Below are positions 1 to 5,102 of a stretch of DNA of 5,102 bases, one piece after another (position 1 is the stretch's first letter; each line of letters starts with the position of its first letter). Origin of the DNA: Gemmatimonadota bacterium (lineage in GTDB: Bacteria > Gemmatimonadota > Gemmatimonadetes > Gemmatimonadales > GWC2-71-9); assembly GCA_003221985.1 (NCBI GenBank), contig QHUQ01000227.1, positions 1 to 5,102 of the forward strand. The letters run 5' to 3'. The position numbers and the translations under genes were made by a program. The notes below the pieces were generated by a model. The model was not told where the DNA came from and did no database searches. It saw nothing but the letters and a program-made list of their open reading frames with translations.

Positions 1-74
1 CAAAGCTGGACGCGCTGCCCAAGCCGCAAGTCATGCGGCGCGGACCGATGGGAGGCGGACGGCCGCCGCAGTAG
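1..74 (+). CDS. C-terminal tail of an unidentified upstream protein (partial)
   Basis: The frame beginning at base 3 is open from the window edge to a TAG at 72-74 and would encode a 23-residue tail, KLDALPKPQV followed by a basic, Gly/Pro-rich end. The other two forward frames give no better candidate. The stop lies 37 bases before the peptidase start on the same strand, so the two genes could be co-transcribed. The tail is too short and low in complexity to assign a family. That it is a real gene end rests only on the open frame, the codon-like GC pattern and the tight spacing. Confidence 0.45.
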   Translation, partial: KLDALPKPQVMRRGPMGGGRPPQ

Positions 75-111
75 CTATCGTTCGGGTCCCACTTTATTCG
101 GATCCAGAACA

Positions 112-2391
112 ATGCGTCGTCTTTGCTTGGTTGCACTCCTCGCGACGCTGGGCAGCAATCTCGTTGCCCAGCGCGCGACGGCTGATTCGAGTCTCCTCAC
201 CGTCGATCGCATCTTCGCATCGCCCGAATTTCGCGGCGGCTCGATCGCGTCGCTCGCGTGGCTCGCCGACGGCATCGGCTATACCACGCTGGAGCCTCCC
301 GTCGACGGCAAGCCGGGCCGTGACATCGTGCGCTACGACGCCGAGACGGGGTTGCGCACCATCCTCGTCCCGGCCGCCCGGCTCAAGCCCGCCGGCGATT
401 CGACGCCGCTCGACGTCGAGGACTACACCTGGTCGGCGGACGGCCGGCGCCTGCTCATCTTCACGAATTCGCGGCAGGTGTGGCGCACGAACACGCGCGG
501 CGACTACTGGGTCCTCGATCTCGCCGGCTGGACCCTGAAGAAGCTCGGCGGCAACGGGGGGGGACCAGCATCGACGCTGATGTTCGCGAAGTTTTCCCCC
601 GACGGCGGCCGGGTGGGGTGGGTGCGCTACGGCGAGTACAACATCTACGTCGAGGACATCGCGAGCGGGAAGCTGACCCAACTGACGCACGATGGCTCGC
701 GCACCACGATCAACGGCACGTTCGACTGGGTCTACGAAGAAGAGCTCGGCCTGCAGGACGGCTGGCGCTGGAATCCGGACGGCCAGTCGATCGCCTATTG
801 GCAGCTCGATGCGAGCGGCGTGCGCGACTTTCTTCTTTATGACGTGACCGACTCACTCTACGCCTTCACGACGCCGGTGCAGTACCCGAAAGCGGGCGAA
901 ACGAACTCGGCGGGTCGAGTCGGCGTCGTCAGCGCGAGCGGGGGAGAGACGCGGTGGATCAACATCCCGGGCGATCCACGCAACAACTACATCGCCCGCA
1001 TGGAATGGGCGCCTGGGAGCCGGGAGCTGGTGATTCAACACATGAATCGGCTGCAGGATACCCTCCACGTGATGTTGGCGAACGCCCAAACAGGAGAGGT
1101 CCGGACCGTCTTCACCGAAGCAGACGCCGCCTGGGTCGAGCAGTTCGACCAGCTGCGGTTCCTCAACGGCGGCAAGGACATCCTGTGGTTGTCCGAGCGC
1201 AGCGGCTGGAGCCAGCTGTATCTCTTCCCGCGCGGCGGCGGCGCGCCGCGGCCGCTCACGAGTGGCAGTTTCGATGTGTTGAGCGTGCAGCTGGTGGATA
1301 CGGTAGGGAAGTGGGTGTACTACACGGCGTCCCCCGACAATCCGACGCAGCGCTATCTCTACCGCATCAACTACAGCAAGCGTGGCGTGCCGCAGCGCAT
1401 CACGCCGGCGAACGAACCCGGCACGCACAGCTACAACCTGTCGCCGCGCGGCACCTTTGCCGTGCACTTCTACTCACGCTTCGGCGTTCCGCCGACCGTG
1501 ACGCTCGTCAGCCTGCCGGAAAACCGCACGCTGCGCGGGCTCGTGGACAACGCGCCCCTCAAGGCCAAGGTCGCCGGCCTGCGGCTGGGCAAGACGGAAT
1601 TCCGCCAGGTCGACATCGGCGACGGCGTGCAGCTCAATGCCTGGTTCATCAAGCCGCCGAACTTCGATTCGACGTCGCGCTATCCCGTCCTCTTCTACGT
1701 GTACGGTGGCCCGGGATCGCAGACGGTGACGGACGCATGGGGTGGGCAGAACTACCTGTGGTACCAGATGCTGGCGCAGCGCGGCTACATCGTGGCCAGC
1801 GTGGACAACCGCGGCACCGGCGCGCGCGGGCGCGCGTGGCGCAAGATCATCTACAAGCAGATGGGCGTGGTCGAGACGCACGATCAGGCGGCCGCGGCGC
1901 AGGCGATCGGCCGGCTGCCGTACGTCGACTCGACGCGGATCGGCATTTGGGGCTGGAGCTACGGCGGCTTCATGTCGCTCAACGTGATCACGCAGGCGCC
2001 GGACGTGTACCGCATGGCGATCGCGGTCGCCCCGGTGACGCACTGGAAGTTCTACGACACGATCTACACCGAGCGCTACAAAGGCCTGCCGCAGGCCAAC
2101 GCCGCCGGCTACGACAAAGGCTCACCGCTCACGTACGCGCAGAACCTGCGCGGCCGGCTGCTCATCGTGCACGGCACGGGCGACGACAACGTGCATTTCC
2201 AGAACACCGAGGCGATGATCAACGCGCTGGTTGCGGCCAACCGGCCGTTCTCGCTGATGGCGTACCCGAACCGCACACACTCGATCTCGGGCGGGACGAC
2301 GCGACAACACCTGTACACGCTGCTGACGAAGTTTGTCGAGGAGAATCTGCCGGCGAAGGTGAACGGGGAGCGCACCGCGACGCTGCCATAG
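112..2391 (+). CDS. Secreted dipeptidyl-peptidase IV-like serine peptidase (S9 family)
   Basis: This 759-residue protein should release Xaa-Pro or Xaa-Ala dipeptides from peptide N-termini outside the cytoplasm. Residues 1-24 form a signal peptide (RR, hydrophobic core, ATA before D25). Residues from about 30 to 490 form the beta-propeller. It carries the DPP IV signature DWVYEEE at 205-211, whose last two Glu (E210, E211) correspond to the pair that holds the substrate amino terminus. The alpha/beta-hydrolase domain spans about 515-745. Y531 in VYGGPGS is the oxyanion tyrosine. The triad is S616 (GWSYGG), D691 (HGTGDDNVHF) and H723 (PNRTHS). Y648 and Y652 in the WKFYDTIYTERY segment match the S1-pocket tyrosines of human DPP IV. 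Length and every catalytic landmark are intact. Only a weak GGA at 100-102 precedes the ATG, but this start gives the full signal peptide. The next gene begins 7 bases after the stop. Family is certain; exact specificity is inferred. Confidence 0.96.
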   Translation: MRRLCLVALLATLGSNLVAQRATADSSLLTVDRIFASPEFRGGSIASLAWLADGIGYTTLEPPVDGKPGRDIVRYDAETGLRTILVPAARLKPAGDSTPLDVEDYTWSADGRRLLIFTNSRQVWRTNTRGDYWVLDLAGWTLKKLGGNGGGPASTLMFAKFSPDGGRVGWVRYGEYNIYVEDIASGKLTQLTHDGSRTTINGTFDWVYEEELGLQDGWRWNPDGQSIAYWQLDASGVRDFLLYDVTDSLYAFTTPVQYPKAGETNSAGRVGVVSASGGETRWINIPGDPRNNYIARMEWAPGSRELVIQHMNRLQDTLHVMLANAQTGEVRTVFTEADAAWVEQFDQLRFLNGGKDILWLSERSGWSQLYLFPRGGGAPRPLTSGSFDVLSVQLVDTVGKWVYYTASPDNPTQRYLYRINYSKRGVPQRITPANEPGTHSYNLSPRGTFAVHFYSRFGVPPTVTLVSLPENRTLRGLVDNAPLKAKVAGLRLGKTEFRQVDIGDGVQLNAWFIKPPNFDSTSRYPVLFYVYGGPGSQTVTDAWGGQNYLWYQMLAQRGYIVASVDNRGTGARGRAWRKIIYKQMGVVETHDQAAAAQAIGRLPYVDSTRIGIWGWSYGGFMSLNVITQAPDVYRMAIAVAPVTHWKFYDTIYTERYKGLPQANAAGYDKGSPLTYAQNLRGRLLIVHGTGDDNVHFQNTEAMINALVAANRPFSLMAYPNRTHSISGGTTRQHLYTLLTKFVEENLPAKVNGERTATLP

Positions 2392-2394
2392 GGG
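2390..2394 (+). promoter_or_regulatory. Shine-Dalgarno-like site overlapping the upstream stop codon
   Basis: AGGGG begins within the peptidase TAG and ends four bases before the ATG at 2399. The spacing is shorter than ideal. Ribosomes finishing the peptidase would be placed directly over this start, so translational coupling is plausible. This is inference from spacing only. Confidence 0.45.
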
Positions 2395-2398
2395 CTAT

Positions 2399-3535
2399 AT
2401 GCGCACCTCGATTACCGCTCTCGCCTGGTTCGCGCTCCTCGCCCTCGTCGGGTGCGAAGTGCCGAGTCGTTCGGGCAACGGCTCCCCGGTCGTTCAGATC
2501 CGGGTCGTGCCCGAGAGCGTGACCCTCGATCCCAACCAGACACAACCCTTCGTCGCGTCGGGCCGTACAGCCGCGGGGGATAGCGTCGCGGTGCAAGTCA
2601 CGTGGTCGGCGACCGGCGGTACGATCACGGGCGGCGGGCTTTACACCGCTGGTCAAACAGCAGGGAACTACCGTGTCATTGCGACGCTGGCGAACGATTC
2701 CCTGGCAGACACCTCGAGCGTGACGGTCACCACTGGTGGCGGCGGCGTGCCGCTGGCAGGGCATGTCTTCATCGTGACTGAGGAGAACCACGACTACTCG
2801 GCGGTGATCGGCAGCTCGTCGATGCCGTACCTGAACAGTCTCGCACAGCAGTACGGCCTCGCGACGCAGTACTATGGCAACACGCATCCGTCGATCGGCA
2901 ACTACTTCATGCTGGCGACGGGGCAGATCATCACGAACAACGACAGCTACTCCACGATCGTGACGGTGGACAACGTCGTGCGCCGCCTGCTGGCGGCGGG
3001 GAAGACGTGGAAGTCGTACGCAGAGGATTTGCCGTCGGTCGGCTACACGGGGGGCGACGTGGGGAACTACGCGCGCAAGCACAATGTCTTCGCGCTGCTG
3101 TCGGACGTCGCAAACGACTCGGTGCAGCGCCAGAACCTCGTGCCCTTCACCCAGTTCGCGACCGACCTGGCGAACGGGACCCTGCCGCACTTCTCCAACA
3201 TCGTGCCGAACCTGTGCAACGACGCGCACGACTGCTCGCTGGCCACGGCCGATACCTGGTTGCAGAACAACATCGCGCCGCTGCTCGCCAGCGCCACGTT
3301 CCAGCAGGACGGTCTGCTGATCATCACGTTTGATGAAGCAGGGAGCGACAATACGCACGGCGGCGGCCGCATCGCGTGGATCGTCGTGAGCCCCAAAGCG
3401 AAGACCCAGTACCAGTCGACCACGCTGTACCAGCACGAGAGCACGTTGCGCCTCACACTCGCGGCGTTAGGAATCACGCAGTTCCCCGGTGCGGCCGCCA
3501 CGGCGCCCGCGATGGCGGAGTTTTTCACGCCGTGA
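2399..3535 (+). CDS. Lipoprotein with an Ig-like domain fused to a phosphoesterase domain
   Basis: This protein has 378 residues. Residues 1-19 are a lipoprotein signal ending in the lipobox LVGC, with C19 as the lipidated residue. Residues about 30-112 form one BIG2-type Ig-like domain, followed by a Gly-rich hinge (TTGGGGVP). The rest matches the phosphoesterase family that includes bacterial acid phosphatases and phospholipases C (PF04185 type). E129-N130 (EENHDYS) and D312-E313 (TFDEAG) are the expected metal ligands. S165 in THPSIGNY is the likely nucleophile, and H277 (CNDAHDC) and H346 (YQHEST) are likely active-site histidines. The enzyme should hydrolyse a phosphoester at the cell surface or in the periplasm; the substrate cannot be read from sequence. 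At about 260 residues the catalytic part is shorter than classical phospholipase C. The start lies 7 bases after the peptidase stop, with AGGGG at 2390-2394 overlapping that stop, suggesting translational coupling. The Ig domain is closely related to those of the gene at 3792. Confidence 0.9.
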   Translation: MRTSITALAWFALLALVGCEVPSRSGNGSPVVQIRVVPESVTLDPNQTQPFVASGRTAAGDSVAVQVTWSATGGTITGGGLYTAGQTAGNYRVIATLANDSLADTSSVTVTTGGGGVPLAGHVFIVTEENHDYSAVIGSSSMPYLNSLAQQYGLATQYYGNTHPSIGNYFMLATGQIITNNDSYSTIVTVDNVVRRLLAAGKTWKSYAEDLPSVGYTGGDVGNYARKHNVFALLSDVANDSVQRQNLVPFTQFATDLANGTLPHFSNIVPNLCNDAHDCSLATADTWLQNNIAPLLASATFQQDGLLIITFDEAGSDNTHGGGRIAWIVVSPKAKTQYQSTTLYQHESTLRLTLAALGITQFPGAAATAPAMAEFFTP

Positions 3536-3551
3536 GTTAGCAGGCTTGAGT

Positions 3552-3578
3552 CCGGCGCTGGTGTACGACCCGCGCCGG
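3552..3578 (+). terminator. Strong hairpin after the phosphoesterase gene, possible terminator without a T-tract
   Basis: CCGGCGC at 3552-3558 pairs perfectly with GCGCCGG at 3572-3578. After one T/C mismatch, GGT (3560-3562) pairs with ACC (3568-3570) around the five-base loop GTACG. The hairpin starts 17 bases after the TGA at 3533-3535, where a transcript end is expected. No run of T follows (TATGATC comes next), so it is not a canonical intrinsic terminator. It could act in Rho-dependent termination, as an RNA 3'-end stabiliser, or as an inefficient terminator. Confidence 0.5.
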
Positions 3579-3584
3579 TATGAT
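3579..3584 (+). promoter_or_regulatory. Possible -10 element of the riboswitch transcript
   Basis: TATGAT matches the sigma-70 -10 consensus TATAAT at five of six bases and lies about 50 bases before the aptamer, a suitable place for a leader promoter. No convincing -35 hexamer sits 16-18 bases upstream; that stretch is occupied by the 3552-3578 hairpin. The call rests on one hexamer and is weak. Confidence 0.25.
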
Positions 3585-3633
3585 CGGGATCACAGTCGGG
3601 CGGTGTGCGCATGGACTACGTTCATCCACGAGC

Positions 3634-3726
3634 ACGCTGCTCAGAGCAAAGCCGCCTAAAGGCGGTGACGCAGAGCTACGGGGCTACAGCGGCTGATCGC
3701 CGCTATGCCCGCCGGGCCGCCAGCGT
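3634..3726 (+). promoter_or_regulatory. GEMM-I (class I cyclic-dinucleotide) riboswitch aptamer
   Basis: The region folds like the Vibrio Vc2 c-di-GMP-I aptamer. P1 is ACGCTG (3634-3639) with CAGCGT (3721-3726). J1/2 has the same length as in Vc2, ending CAGAGC. GCAAA (3646-3650) precedes P2, CCGCC (3652-3656) with GGCGG (3661-3665) around loop TAAA. The conserved GACGCA follows at 3667-3672. P3 is CGGG (3679-3682) with CCCG (3708-3711). Its apical stem is AGCGGC (3688-3693) with GCCGCT (3699-3704), and between them GCTACA and TATG resemble the tetraloop receptor. The 3' strand GGGCCGCC (3714-3721) corresponds to Vc2 GGGUUACC. Key equivalents are G21=G3646, C46=C3671, A47=A3672 and C92=C3720. 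Position 20 is A3645 instead of G, and the P2 loop is TAAA instead of GNRA. It stands 66 bases before the start of a surface lipoprotein gene. The fold is seen in sequence; ligand identity is inferred. Confidence 0.88.
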
Positions 3727-3762
3727 TCGACCTCAAATCGAATTCGGCGGCCCGGCGTTTTT
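3710..3762 (+). terminator. Intrinsic terminator forming the riboswitch expression platform
   Basis: CGCCGGGCCGCC (3710-3721) is perfectly complementary to GGCGGCCCGGCG (3746-3757), giving a 12-bp stem, with TTTTT at 3758-3762 immediately after it. Inside the loop TTCGA (3726-3730) pairs with TCGAA (3738-3742). The 5' strand of this stem is the 3' half of the aptamer, including the ligand-binding C3720, one strand of P3 and the first base of P1. Aptamer and terminator therefore cannot form together. Ligand binding should block the terminator and switch the downstream gene on. Confidence 0.88.
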
Positions 3763-3777
3763 CGTGTTGGAACGCCG
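3753..3777 (+). promoter_or_regulatory. Alternative hairpin competing with the terminator stem
   Basis: CGGCGTT (3753-3759) is perfectly complementary to AACGCCG (3771-3777), leaving an 11-base loop. It uses the last bases of the terminator's 3' strand and part of the T-tract, so it can form only when the terminator does not. It ends three bases before the Shine-Dalgarno sequence and leaves that site free. It may help hold the ON conformation, but it could also be chance in GC-rich DNA. Confidence 0.4.
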
Positions 3778-3779
3778 CC

Positions 3780-3787
3780 AGGAAGGA
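3780..3787 (+). promoter_or_regulatory. Ribosome binding site that selects the 3792 start
   Basis: AGGAAGGA is the best Shine-Dalgarno-like purine run near a start in this window. It lies 4-11 bases before the ATG at 3792-3794. It overlaps an out-of-frame ATG at 3787, which is too close to use it, so the later ATG, which also gives a lipoprotein signal, is preferred. Confidence 0.7.
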
Positions 3788-3791
3788 TGCG

Positions 3792-5102
<1,311 letters not shown>

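Noticed and set aside
75..111. Promoter or leader element before the peptidase
   Set aside because: Only 37 bases are available, with no convincing -10/-35 pair or hairpin; co-transcription with the upstream gene is simpler.
1474..2043. Minus-strand open frames opposite the peptidase (also 94-690 and 853-1467)
   Set aside because: They are Arg/Ala/Val-rich shadows opposite a gene with a complete DPP IV catalytic set, and show no motifs of their own.
112..2391. Idea that the DPP IV-like peptidase trims the polyproline protein nearby
   Set aside because: DPP IV enzymes remove dipeptides from free N-termini. The proline tracts are internal and the protein's N-terminal cysteine is lipidated, so there is no sequence support for such a link.
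3787..3789. Alternative ATG for the third gene, overlapping its ribosome binding site
   Set aside because: It is in another frame, sits inside the Shine-Dalgarno sequence, and gives a Ser/Arg-rich product with no signal peptide or Ig pattern. The ATG at 3792 gives a lipobox and Ig domains.

Overview
The window is GC-rich DNA carrying exported proteins typical of soil or sediment bacteria. A DPP IV-type S9 peptidase sits beside lipoproteins built from Ig-like (BIG2-type) domains, with long proline linkers. This style of protein is most familiar from Gemmatimonadota, and Acidobacteriota is a weaker alternative. The phylum is an inference from protein style, not from a marker gene.

Layout, all on the + strand. 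Bases 1-74 hold the C-terminal tail of an unidentified gene. Bases 112-2391 encode a complete secreted dipeptidyl-peptidase IV-like serine peptidase. Seven bases later, 2399-3535 encode a lipoprotein in which one Ig-like domain is fused to a phosphoesterase (acid phosphatase/phospholipase C family) domain. Bases 3536-3791 are a regulatory intergenic region. From 3792 to the window edge runs a third gene, open at its 3' end: a lipoprotein with at least four Ig-like domains separated by uninterrupted polyproline linkers of 27 and at least 23 residues.

The most interesting element is the leader of the third gene. Bases 3634-3726 can be laid over the class I cyclic-di-GMP (GEMM-I) riboswitch almost position by position: P1, J1/2, the GCAAA element, P2, GACGCA, P3 and the 3' binding strand. 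The 3' strand of the aptamer (3710-3721) is perfectly complementary to 3746-3757, which is followed at once by five T residues. The terminator and the folded aptamer are therefore mutually exclusive, which predicts a ligand-induced ON switch. The base equivalent to Vc2 G20, which reads one guanine of the ligand, is A here. That is the substitution associated with 3',3'-cGAMP-responsive or promiscuous GEMM-I RNAs.

The two lipoproteins are related. The single Ig domain of the phosphoesterase protein looks like the front of Ig domain 1 joined to the back of Ig domain 2 of the riboswitch-controlled protein, as expected from loss or gain of one repeat unit. All three complete or near-complete proteins are exported, so the window reads as an envelope/surface locus. 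One member, a probable adhesin or stalk-like lipoprotein, appears to be under cyclic-dinucleotide control.
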